NCBI GenBank assembly: GCA_024742605.1
Contig: JANSYC010000042.1
Coordinates: forward strand, 1-34,994
Source of the DNA: Alphaproteobacteria bacterium
GTDB lineage: Bacteria; Pseudomonadota; Alphaproteobacteria; Thalassobaculales; Thalassobaculaceae
Reading direction: 5' to 3'
DNA: 34,994 bases
Made by a program: the position numbers and the translations under genes. The notes beneath the pieces were generated by a model. That model was not told the DNA's origin. It saw nothing but the letters and a program-made list of their open reading frames with translations, and ran no database searches. Every line of letters begins with the position of its first letter. The stretch's first letter is position 1. Of the stretch, positions 25,264 to 32,413 are shown piece after piece.

Positions 25264-25575
25264 CTATGGTGTGGTGTGAACGAGCAGAAAAGCCCGGCGC
25301 CCGTCGTCGTAATAGGCTTGGGCCCGGCCCGGTCCTAGATACTCAAGGGCGAAGCTGTTCGTTGTGCCGTCCCGGAACGTCTCATAGGTGGTCCAATAGA
25401 CCGCATCGGTGAAACCGTAAACTCCGGCATCAACGACCTTGGTGTCCAGGTGTTCGATCCGGCAGGTGTCGCCTGGATCATAGGAGATCAGCGCGACCAC
25501 ATTCATGGTTTCCGGATCTATTGCCTGTACGGTTTTCCCAAGAATAAACTCACGCACTTCATCCGGCGACATCAT
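25264..25575 (-). CDS. Small uncharacterised protein
   Basis: A 103-residue protein without a family I recognise. It begins MMSPDEVREFILGKTVQAID. No signal peptide or membrane segment is visible. It is rich in aromatic residues (YWTTYETF, AQAYYDDGRRAFLL) with alternating hydrophobic stretches, suggesting a small beta-rich fold of the calycin/MoaF type, which is a guess. AGGA lies about nine bases before the ATG at 25575. It fits tightly between the phosphatase gene (30 bases) and the dehydrogenase gene (19 bases), supporting a real co-transcribed gene. Confidence 0.65.
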   Translation of the reverse strand: MMSPDEVREFILGKTVQAIDPETMNVVALISYDPGDTCRIEHLDTKVVDAGVYGFTDAVYWTTYETFRDGTTNSFALEYLGPGRAQAYYDDGRRAFLLVHTTP

Positions 25576-25605
25576 GTGGGTCTGTCCTGTATGTGGAAAT
25601 GGATG

Positions 25606-26277
25606 TCAGCACGCTTGACGCGCGTCCCGTTCGGCAAGAAGGAACCTCTGCAGCACTGCAACATCATCAAATTGAAGGACGCTTGGAAAGGCGTCTTCGC
25701 CGCCTTTCGGGTAGCCGCCGGTGAAGAAGGCAAAATCGACACCTGCCGACCTGGCCGTCTCGGCATCGACGACACTGTCTCCGACGTAGACGCCGTCCTC
25801 CGCTGAAACTCCCAACAGTGCCAATGTGTGCAGAAGCGGGGCTGGGTCCGGCTTCCGGCTGGGCAGCGTGTCGCCGGCCACCACAGCCTGAAACGCTGAC
25901 TCGAGCGACAGATCCGACAGGACGCGCCCGGTCATGGCCGATGGCTTGTTGGTGCAGAGGCCGACCGGTACTCGATGATCCGACAGGCTGGCGAGAAGGC
26001 CCCGGACGCCGGGATAAAGGGCTGTCTGTGCGGTGGGATGTGTCAGATAAAAGTCTTCGAACAGCCGGAAGCCGGTCTCGAAGAGATCATCCGGCACTCC
26101 GGCGTCCTCCAGACAGAGTCGGACGAGGTTGGGCACACCGTTTCCGATGAATGACACGGTCCGGTCCACACCGATCGGCGGCGCGTCGAGGGCCGTCAGC
26201 ATGTGAACTGCGGCAGCGTGAAGGTCGGGTGCACTGTCGATCAAAGTTCCGTCGAGATCGAACACGACTGCTTTCAT
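25606..26277 (-). CDS. gph: HAD-superfamily phosphatase, phosphoglycolate phosphatase-like
   Basis: A 223-residue haloacid-dehalogenase-fold phosphatase. Motif I is FDLDGTL (Asp7 nucleophile, Asp9), motif II falls at LCTNKP, motif III Lys at RKPDPAP, and motif IV at VGDSVVDAETA. The helical cap between residues ~15 and 80 is of the Gph type. The start at 26277 (MKAVVFDLDG) fits the family; an 18-residue longer form from an upstream ATG is possible. Gph removes 2-phosphoglycolate, but paralogues act on other phosphates. It is separated from the upstream B12 protein gene by 201 bases. Confidence 0.87.
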   Translation of the reverse strand: MKAVVFDLDGTLIDSAPDLHAAAVHMLTALDAPPIGVDRTVSFIGNGVPNLVRLCLEDAGVPDDLFETGFRLFEDFYLTHPTAQTALYPGVRGLLASLSDHRVPVGLCTNKPSAMTGRVLSDLSLESAFQAVVAGDTLPSRKPDPAPLLHTLALLGVSAEDGVYVGDSVVDAETARSAGVDFAFFTGGYPKGGEDAFPSVLQFDDVAVLQRFLLAERDARQAC

Positions 26278-26478
26278 GAGGTCCGTCTCGGTTGGGTTTC
26301 GAAGTCGGATTGCCACAACCTGACCCATACGTGTCGCGAGGGAAAGGGCGCAGCCGGGCTGCAGACACGGCCGCCGATTGGCGACGTTCAAGCACGGCTC
26401 TGCATCTGCGGCCGGCCGTGGATTCCAGTCACCTTTGAGCAGGCCGGCTTCCGACAATCGGTAATCAGGCGATCGGCC
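26278..26478. other. Intergenic gap between B12-protein gene and phosphatase gene
   Basis: About 200 bases with no supported gene, between two minus-strand genes. A short hairpin (CCGA-CAA-TCGG) lies near 26450-26462 just beyond the B12-protein stop, without a clear T-run. It probably contains the phosphatase promoter or the N-terminal extension of that gene. Confidence 0.35.
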
Positions 26479-27339
26479 CTACATGTCCGATGTCGGGGCC
26501 CATCTTTCGAGCAGAAGCTCGGAGAAGCGATCCATCTCGGTGATCGCCGACGCGGCGTCGAAGGCGATACCGTCGGCGCCGACGATCTGCATCAGATCCC
26601 GCTGTGTGTCCGCGAGCTGGCCGCTCACCAGAATCAGCAGCCATGGTTTGCTGATGCGAAGGGCGACGATCAACCGGCTGAGCGCGACGATCTTATCCTC
26701 GCTACCGGCCGACAGCCCGACGATCGGATAGTCGGTATTGTCGACGACCTCCAAGATCTGGTCGTGGGACAGTCCCACCTCCAGATCGATATCCCATGAC
26801 CGTCTCGAGAACATATCTGCTGCCATGGTGATTCCGATGGCGTGCTCTTCGCCGGGCGCGGTGGCGAATAAGGCGCGCTTCTCCGGCTTTGCCAAGGATG
26901 GTGTGAAATCCCCTCGAAGGCCGCGCAGGATTCCGAACATGCGCCCGGCCGCCACTGTCATATCGAACAGGCTTATCTCGTCGTCATCCCACCGCGTTCC
27001 CAATTGCGTGGCCGCCTGACCGATATAGCCGAGATAGACGATGTCGATGGGAACACCGGTCAACCGCTCCTGCAGAATCATGTTTGCCGCCGCATCCGGG
27101 TCATCTCCGACGAGCGCATCACACAAAGCGTCGATTCTCGCGGAGAGCAACGGCACGCCACCGGCTTTTCTGGGGGCGGATGCGCGCCTGACCAGGACAT
27201 TGACGACTTCTTCGGCTATGGCCCGAACGGAATCATGCGGAAGGCGGTCGGACGCACTGGAGAAGAATCTCGTGGCCTCCATGAAGGCGCCATGATCGAA
27301 CTCTTCGTAAACAACCGGTGACTTCTGCAATTGCCTCAC
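26479..27339 (-). CDS. Cobalamin-binding regulator of the AerR/PpaA type
   Basis: About 286 residues: a helical N-terminal domain (to ~150) followed by a Rossmann-type B12-binding domain. ATAPGEEHAIGITMAADMF supplies an E-x-H-x-x-G version of the B12 DxHxxG motif (His166), followed by SHDQILEVVDNTDYPIVGLS and a C-terminal AITEMDRFSELL. AerR/PpaA proteins are B12-dependent, light-responsive antirepressors of CrtJ/PpsR in purple bacteria. No DNA-binding or LOV/BLUF domain is seen. The GTG start at 27339 abuts its GAAGG site; TTG at 27330 and ATG at 27282 are alternatives. A TGT-N12-ACA site lies about 50 bases upstream. Confidence 0.8.
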   Translation of the reverse strand: MRQLQKSPVVYEEFDHGAFMEATRFFSSASDRLPHDSVRAIAEEVVNVLVRRASAPRKAGGVPLLSARIDALCDALVGDDPDAAANMILQERLTGVPIDIVYLGYIGQAATQLGTRWDDDEISLFDMTVAAGRMFGILRGLRGDFTPSLAKPEKRALFATAPGEEHAIGITMAADMFSRRSWDIDLEVGLSHDQILEVVDNTDYPIVGLSAGSEDKIVALSRLIVALRISKPWLLILVSGQLADTQRDLMQIVGADGIAFDAASAITEMDRFSELLLERWAPTSDM

Positions 27340-27630
27340 CCTTCGCGTCTATATCTCCACTTATTTTTTGTGGATTTAGACTGCATGTTCTTAAGCATTC
27401 ACAATTTAAACACTAGATACACTTCACGGCTATGTACAGGTGCTTAATGCATACTGGGTCGATGCCTTCAAGCCACGGTAATTCATATTCAAAAATCTAT
27501 ATTCTTCTAGGAATCATACGAAAATTAGTTCGCGGATAGCCGTGTTTGGAAGGCGTCATGTCCCTTCACAGCAAGGCGTGTGGCTTCGCACGCCACTTCA
27601 TGAAGAGCTTGAATCCTTGCTCTCGAACGC
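27340..27630. promoter_or_regulatory. AT-rich control region upstream of the B12-protein gene
   Basis: About 290 bases, strikingly AT-rich from 27350 to 27540 against GC-rich surroundings. No coding potential is seen on either strand apart from frames antisense to the next gene. It holds the TGT-N12-ACA motif and a loosely similar second block (TGCTTAATGCA near 27441-27451). The right part follows the stop of the ferric-reductase-like gene. Confidence 0.5.
27386..27403. promoter_or_regulatory. TGT-N12-ACA motif (PpsR/CrtJ-type operator candidate)
   Basis: TGT at 27386-27388 and ACA at 27401-27403 are separated by exactly 12 bases. This is the known consensus of the CrtJ/PpsR repressor, whose partner is AerR/PpaA, the family of the gene it precedes by 47 bases. 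Six fixed bases in an AT-rich stretch of this size could occur by chance at roughly the few-percent level, so this is only a candidate. Confidence 0.4.
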
Positions 27631-28242
27631 TCAGGAGCGGTTCCGTGAAAACGCCGTCCATATTCTGAGATCTGCCCCGGCTTTCAAGGTCGCCAGAATG
27701 GCTATGGTCGACAGCACCGCCTTTGTTGCGGTTTCCATCGCACCCTGGACCGGAATCACATGAGCTACGGTCAGCAGAACGGTTGCCGTGGCGAGGGTTG
27801 TGTGCACAAGCCGCCATGTCCTCGGCCGGAGCGCCGTCTGGCGGCGAAAAGCGGCCACAAGCGCTGCCGCAAATACAGTCCACATGGCGAGTACGCCCCA
27901 GACGGAAAACAGGGTCGGGGCTCGGAAGAGAAGGGCGTCCAGCGCGTCGGGCGGACTTGTGATCCAAAGAGCCACGACATGGAGGATCACCGCTCCGACC
28001 ACCGCCCCGCCAAGACCACGATGCACGCGTCGACTGTGCTGCGCCGACAGCCCTGGCAGATAGCCTCCCGCCAGCAAGGGCTGAAAGAGAAGAAAGACCA
28101 GCGCAAGAATGCCCGCGAAGGTGGCGGCGATATAGATCGGACTGCGCCATGCCAGCAGGGGACTCGCTGCGGCCGCCGCTATCGGCACCACGACGACAGC
28201 CCCTAGAACGGCCCATATCAAGGCCGCGCGGGTCCGCCCCAT
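27631..28242 (-). CDS. Ferric reductase-like transmembrane cytochrome b-type protein
   Basis: About 203 residues with some five to six hydrophobic helices. Two helices carry spaced histidines, HRGLGGAVVGAVILHVVAL and VHTTLATATVLLTVAHVIPV, the pattern of the ferric-reductase-like haem b domain. I use ATG at 28242; a TTG at 28257 in frame would add five residues. It follows the Tat-exported intradiol-like gene by about 20 bases and is likely its membrane electron partner. No flavin or NAD domain is attached, so the electron donor is unknown. Confidence 0.78.
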   Translation of the reverse strand: MGRTRAALIWAVLGAVVVVPIAAAAASPLLAWRSPIYIAATFAGILALVFLLFQPLLAGGYLPGLSAQHSRRVHRGLGGAVVGAVILHVVALWITSPPDALDALLFRAPTLFSVWGVLAMWTVFAAALVAAFRRQTALRPRTWRLVHTTLATATVLLTVAHVIPVQGAMETATKAVLSTIAILATLKAGADLRIWTAFSRNRS

Positions 28243-28262
28243 TCCGGTCGAAGCCAACGCAG

Positions 28263-28751
28263 CTAGACCGGCCTCAGAACGAAGTCTGCTTCCAGACTGG
28301 TATCTTGCGGACTGTTCATGACGGGACGCAAGAAAACGGTTTCGAAGTCTCCGCTGTCATAGGCGAGATGCCCGTGCGGTTGGCCGAATGCCGGGACGAT
28401 CTGCGGCATTTCAAGACGGAAAACCCCGTTCTCGTCGGTCAGCGTGGCGCCGTGGCTCTGCGGGTCCCGTTCATATCCTTCGGTCGTATGTGCCCAGATC
28501 TGAATGCGCTGACCCGGGAGCGGTGCGCCGTCGCCCGCGCGGCGGACGGTGCCGGTCATCCAAAACCCTCCGCCACCTATGCGGTCGACGATTGGCGCGC
28601 CCGGACGATAGTTGTTCGAGCCGCCGCGCATCGAGGGCGTCGGAGCGAGTCCCTTGGCCTGAGCCGGCATGAAGACGCTGGTCGCTCCAGTTGCCATAAC
28701 GGCGCCAGCGCTTGCGATAAGGGCTCGGCGCGTGATCAGCGTGCTGGTCAT
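28263..28751 (-). CDS. Tat-exported intradiol dioxygenase-like protein
   Basis: A 162-residue protein with a twin-arginine signal, ITRRALIASAG (Arg8-Arg9) then a hydrophobic core and AQA cleavage near residue 32. The mature part shows GTVRRAGDGAPLPGQRIQIW and GATLTDENGVFRLEMP, matching the beta-sandwich of intradiol ring-cleavage dioxygenases, and QPHGHLAY (His126, His128) at the place of the iron-binding HxH. The second iron Tyr, usually in a Pro-Gly-x-Tyr segment before HxH, is not seen (IVPAFG). It may bind metal without being a dioxygenase. AGGAGG seven bases before the ATG at 28751 is a strong start. Confidence 0.72.
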   Translation of the reverse strand: MTSTLITRRALIASAGAVMATGATSVFMPAQAKGLAPTPSMRGGSNNYRPGAPIVDRIGGGGFWMTGTVRRAGDGAPLPGQRIQIWAHTTEGYERDPQSHGATLTDENGVFRLEMPQIVPAFGQPHGHLAYDSGDFETVFLRPVMNSPQDTSLEADFVLRPV

Positions 28752-29192
28752 AAGGTGTCCTCCTGACGGGGCGGGTACTGCGCACCCATGTGGCTTGGCC
28801 GGAATCGTTTGCTAAAATTTAGGGGCCAACCTGCGAGAACCAAGGGCTGTGACCGGCTGGCCAGGGAATAATCCGGGGTCACGATCCTGTGATGCCGCGC
28901 CGGCGACCCGACCCGCCAGCAGGCCGCACTGCCTGCACCCGCCTCCGGAGCGGGCGTGACGCTGATCCGCGTTGAGTGAGAAGTCAGCAGACAGGGGCTT
29001 CGGTCCTACGATCCTCACGCCGACCTTGCTGAAGACCGCGAAGCTGGGACGGGAGCGTGAATTCAATCGTACAGCGCCTCTCGGACATGCCACTGTCCGA
29101 TCGTCGGCTGATTTTCATCGCAGTCCGGCTATCGTTGCAGTCATCACAATGCCGTTCCGGTGTCGTGTCGCTGCGTCTTGGAAGGAATCACA
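28752..29192. other. Intergenic region between divergent genes
   Basis: About 440 bases without a supported gene; long frames here look like non-coding GC-rich artefacts. A GC-rich hairpin (CCCG / CGGG around CTCCGGAG, 28938-28954) and a perfect hairpin at 29081-29100 are present. It must contain the promoter of the minus-strand exported pair and of the small plus-strand gene. Confidence 0.4.
29081..29100 (+). repeat. Perfect 7-bp hairpin in the leader of the small lysine-rich gene
   Basis: TCGGACA (29081-29087) pairs with TGTCCGA (29094-29100) around a six-base loop. It lies ~92 bases before the ATG at 29193. A four-T run is present ~11 bases downstream. It could be a 5'-leader structure or a weak terminator. 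Confidence 0.45.
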
Positions 29193-29327
29193 ATGGGCAA
29201 GGGCAACAATCAGCGCGGTAACAAAGAAGCCAAAAAGCCGAAGCAGGACAAACAAAAAATCCCGGCGACCGCGAATTCATTTGCGCCAAAACCGTTGGCC
29301 TCGCTCGGGGGAAAGAAGGTCAAGTAG
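29193..29327 (+). CDS. Small lysine-rich protein (44 residues)
   Basis: A short gene opened by AAGGA eight bases before the ATG. It encodes a very basic, low-complexity protein: it begins MGKGNNQRGNKEAKKPKQ and ends GGKKVK, with no membrane segment or signal. I recall similar short proteins starting M-x-KGN-x-x-RGNKEAKKPK in alphaproteobacteria, of unknown function, so this is likely a real conserved gene despite its size. The charge suggests nucleic-acid or ribosome contact, which is inference. Strong codon bias to AAG/AAA and the clean ribosome site support translation. Confidence 0.75.
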   Translation: MGKGNNQRGNKEAKKPKQDKQKIPATANSFAPKPLASLGGKKVK

Positions 29328-29779
29328 CAGGACAATGACGAAAGTTCGGCCAATGTCAGCGTGAAACTGAAGATGCGAAGCGGCCTGCCTCCAGGCTCCG
29401 GACCGGTCAACGGGTCCAGAGCCTGACTGGGGTGGGTTTTGGAATTGGCCGAAACCGCTATGTGTTTCCTAAGACCGTCGTGACCAGGCTCTGAGGAAAT
29501 CGGACGTCGAGTGAGCGATTGATCGCGGGGCAATCGAGGCCAACATTGATCTCCGGGCTGTCGAGCCCAACTTGGAATCATCAGGCTGGTTTCCGGTTGT
29601 TTGGTTGATTGGCGCGACAGGCCCGCCACGTCTGCCCATTGGACCCGCTTGCCATCTCATCAACAACACGCCATCAATCGATGCTCGAACTCACCTGATA
29701 GGCGGTCGCAGCGCAGGTCTATCTGTCTCTGCCGTATCACCGGCCAAATACAGAATTAGAAGAAAGATCGTTTCAAATC
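29328..29779. other. Intergenic region between small protein gene and helicase gene
   Basis: About 450 bases with no gene I can support. It contains three mutually related segments (29392-29404, 29413-29425, 29485-29493) able to form alternative hairpins. The 29500-29700 stretch has long stop-poor frames on both strands and may be the decayed end of an older gene or repeat element, but I recognise no family. Confidence 0.35.
29392..29425 (+). terminator. Stem-loop downstream of the small lysine-rich gene
   Basis: CAGGCTCCGGACC (29392-29404) pairs with GGTCCAGAGCCTG (29413-29425) with one C-A mismatch and an 8-base loop, 65 bases after the small gene's stop. A GGGTTTT run follows about 12 bases later. 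As a factor-independent terminator it is imperfect because the T-run is not adjacent. Confidence 0.45.
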
Positions 29780-31594
29780 ATGCAGCTCCGCCGTTGGCAG
29801 CAAAGTGTTATCGACGACTTCTTGTCCATACGCGATAGCTACAAGCGCTTCATTCTGAAAGCGCCAACCGGGGCGGGGAAAACGGTTCTCGCCCGGGAAA
29901 TAATCGATCGGTTCTATGAGGGCAAAAAGGTCGTCGTTCTCTGCCATCGCTTGATCCTGCTGGACCAGCTTCAGCGGGCCCTGAACAAGGGACGTCGGGT
30001 CAAAACCTTGAAAATCTCCGACAAAGGGGAGGCTTTTAAGGATTACGATATTCTTCTTTCCACCAGTATGCGGGCGCGAGACGTACTCGAAGACGCCATT
30101 CCGAAAGCAGACCTGATCATCGTGGATGAGGCGCACCGGGTGTCGCCGAATGGGCGAGGGTATCGGCGCATCATCGATCTGTTTCGCGATCAGGGAAAAC
30201 GCGGCGCCCATTTCATGGGATTAACGGCCTCGCCCGAGCGGCGGACCGGCGATCAGCGCGACCAGTTGAGCCTGGCTTTCGATGCTATCATAGATTGTGC
30301 GGATATTCAGGACCTGATTGAGGAGGGTATCCTGGTGCGGCCGCGATACCGGCCCCATTTCATTCACGATCTGAACCTCGACGGTATTGACGTCAGCTCC
30401 GGTGAATTTCCAGTCGCCAGACTGACGGACGAAATCATCAAGTCTTCCATGCTGGATAGCGCCGTCCGGGCCTATTTGGATGAGCGGACCAAAGTCCTTC
30501 CGATCCCGATATCGGCCTGGTTCTGCCCGGATATCCGGGTCGCGGAAGTTACGGAAGAGCGGCTTAAGCAGACGGGCATTCGCTCGGCGACGATTACGGC
30601 CGGAACGCCCATGCGAGAGCGCCGCCGCATTCTCGCGGCCCATGAGAAAGGCGAAATCGAGGCCCTGGTGTCCGTCGGGGTCCTGATCGAAGGATGGGAC
30701 AATCCCGACTGCAATATCATCGTTCACATGCGGCCGACACTCTCGAAAGTATTGTGGGGCCAATCGATCGGCCGTGGTCTCCGGTCGTCGCCAAAGAAAA
30801 CCGAATGTGTGGTTATCGACGTGAGTTCGAACTGGACGACGTTTGGCCCGGTCGAGAAGCTGAAATGGACCCTCTGGAGCCCGCCGCGATCCTTCCTGCA
30901 ATTTCAGAACCGGTTCAATTGGATCGGGCAACAGCAAGACGATGAGACCAACCCGGAGACCTATCTGCTCTGCAAGAACGAGATAGAACCGGGGGTGGCC
31001 TGCTCTCATATCTACAGGAAAGACAGTTTCGACGGGGACACCTGTCCTGCGTGCAACAAGTATGCGGCGGTCGATATTTATAAGGCCCAGAAGCTGAACT
31101 TAACGATCAATGACAATAAATTGCATAATATTTTCTTTTCCCGGGTTCCGGAAATCTATGAGAGCCTCAACATCTCCGTTTGGGAAAGCCTCGAGGACAA
31201 CGCCTGGCGCACGGCCAATGACAAGGAGATCGTCTATCTTCTGTTCTGTTTGGCTTTTGTGAAGTCATCCTCTCATGTCGCGGTCGACGAGGGTCAGTAC
31301 TGGGAGGATACCCTGAAAACGGAGGCGGAAATCCGCCGTGAGCTGATAGACGAACGCCGATATGTCGCCAAGAAAATGGAGTTCGACCTGAGCTGGCTGG
31401 CGGATGGATTGGATTCCCGCCGCGAGGTGCGGACCCTGCAGGCCAATTTCGGTGTCTCGATCACCGGGCCGGTCCTAAACGCTTTGAGTCGCCCGGAATG
31501 CGAGGCGAAGTACCAGCGTGCGATAAAAATCACCGAGAGGATTGTCACGCTGGGATGTTCGCCCAAGGACGATCTGCCGTATTTCGTGGCCTAG
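29780..31594 (+). CDS. SF2 DEAD/DEAH-box helicase with zinc-ribbon-like insert
   Basis: A 604-residue superfamily 2 helicase. Motif I is APTGAGKT, motif Ia/b near VVLCHRLILLDQL, motif II DEAH, motif III TASPERR, motif V in VSVGVLIEGWDNP, and motif VI QSIGRGLRSSP. After the second RecA domain comes a likely metal site: Cys398, Cys408, Cys422 and Cys425 (C-x9-C, C-x2-C). The C-terminal ~180 residues are alpha-helical and unrecognised. The arrangement resembles SSL2/RadD-type stand-alone helicases. It is monocistronic, with a weak ribosome site, and its codon use is somewhat less GC-biased than the metabolic genes. Repair or defence are both possible. Confidence 0.85.
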   Translation: MQLRRWQQSVIDDFLSIRDSYKRFILKAPTGAGKTVLAREIIDRFYEGKKVVVLCHRLILLDQLQRALNKGRRVKTLKISDKGEAFKDYDILLSTSMRARDVLEDAIPKADLIIVDEAHRVSPNGRGYRRIIDLFRDQGKRGAHFMGLTASPERRTGDQRDQLSLAFDAIIDCADIQDLIEEGILVRPRYRPHFIHDLNLDGIDVSSGEFPVARLTDEIIKSSMLDSAVRAYLDERTKVLPIPISAWFCPDIRVAEVTEERLKQTGIRSATITAGTPMRERRRILAAHEKGEIEALVSVGVLIEGWDNPDCNIIVHMRPTLSKVLWGQSIGRGLRSSPKKTECVVIDVSSNWTTFGPVEKLKWTLWSPPRSFLQFQNRFNWIGQQQDDETNPETYLLCKNEIEPGVACSHIYRKDSFDGDTCPACNKYAAVDIYKAQKLNLTINDNKLHNIFFSRVPEIYESLNISVWESLEDNAWRTANDKEIVYLLFCLAFVKSSSHVAVDEGQYWEDTLKTEAEIRRELIDERRYVAKKMEFDLSWLADGLDSRREVRTLQANFGVSITGPVLNALSRPECEAKYQRAIKITERIVTLGCSPKDDLPYFVA

Positions 31595-31653
31595 AGTTCG
31601 ATCTCAGACCCGTCCGGCACCGCAATCGCATCGCGCCCTGCCTCCCGCGCGAA

Positions 31654-32199
31654 TCAAGCCGCGCTCTTCCATTTGAGTGGCGTCATGTAGACGATGCGAT
31701 CACCTACACTGACCATCACATCGCCGTCCTGAATATTGATCTGGAGCCTCATCCCGCGGCTCGCCAATTTTGCCAGCTCACCTGTGTCTTTCTCGGGAAA
31801 ACTTATCACTTGAAGGTTTTCAAAACGGGTGGTGCTGTTTTTGATCTTGTCCCACCACATCTCGGCCGTCCTGCCGCCATAGGGATAGATAATCACCTTG
31901 CCGGCCTTGCCACAGGATTGACGCATCACCTTCTCGCTGGGAAGCCCGAGGGCCACCCACACATCAAGCGCACCATTCAGGCTTTTCTGCCAAATGTCGG
32001 GCTCGTCATCCGTTGACAGCCCCTTGGTCATTTCCAGATTCTCATGTGCGTTCAGCGCAAAGGCGACAATACGCACCATCAGCCGTTCATCTGTTTCAGA
32101 TGGATGCTTTGCCACGGTCAGTTTGTGGGTCTCATAGTAGTGACGGTCCATGTCGGAGACCGACAGCTCGACTTTGTAGATGGTGGCCTTTTGCGCCAT
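31654..32199 (-). CDS. yaeQ: YaeQ family protein
   Basis: A 181-residue YaeQ protein, a PD-(D/E)xK nuclease-like fold of uncertain activity known from E. coli as a multicopy suppressor linked to RfaH. MAQKATIYKVELSVSDMDRH at the N terminus and SETDERLMVRIVAFALNA, DEPDIWQKSL and VWVALGLPSEKVMRQSC are diagnostic; the D-E-P-D and later Lys (GKVIIYPYG) fit the nuclease core. AGGGTGA just before the ATG at 32199 supports the start. It converges on the helicase gene with a 59-base gap. Confidence 0.92.
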   Translation of the reverse strand: MAQKATIYKVELSVSDMDRHYYETHKLTVAKHPSETDERLMVRIVAFALNAHENLEMTKGLSTDDEPDIWQKSLNGALDVWVALGLPSEKVMRQSCGKAGKVIIYPYGGRTAEMWWDKIKNSTTRFENLQVISFPEKDTGELAKLASRGMRLQINIQDGDVMVSVGDRIVYMTPLKWKSAA

Positions 32200-32413
32200 G
32201 AGTCACCCTGGAACTGCGAAGATTGCGATGCTTACAGGGTCCGGCGACCTTGTGAAAGCAGATAAAGGGGCTGGTCCTGCCTGTATCCATCTGGGCTTTG
32301 ACTGATCCGCACGTCGTGACAGCCACGTCATGTTCGTGGAACGCACAAATCAGCATTCGTCTGAATACCTGCCGAAACGATGCCGACCTGTCGGATCGCC
32401 CCGTCAGGCCCGA
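32200..32413. other. Intergenic gap between yaeQ and the peptide ABC operon
   Basis: About 210 bases holding the yaeQ promoter region and the 3' end of the peptide-transporter operon. A short inverted repeat CCGAC-CT-GTCGG lies near 32384-32397. No gene or clear terminator is seen. Confidence 0.35.

Noticed and set aside
27542-27763. 73-residue plus-strand frame at the edge of the AT-rich region.
   Set aside because: Mostly antisense to the ferric-reductase-like gene and without a ribosome-binding site.
28812-29093. 93-residue minus-strand frame in the 28.8-29.1 kb gap.
   Set aside because: No ribosome site, no recognisable domain, and it overlaps the leader and hairpin region of the small plus-strand gene.
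29469-29669. A 66-residue minus-strand frame with Ser/Arg-rich tail that looked like a transposase remnant.
   Set aside because: No catalytic motif, terminal repeats or target duplication could be found.
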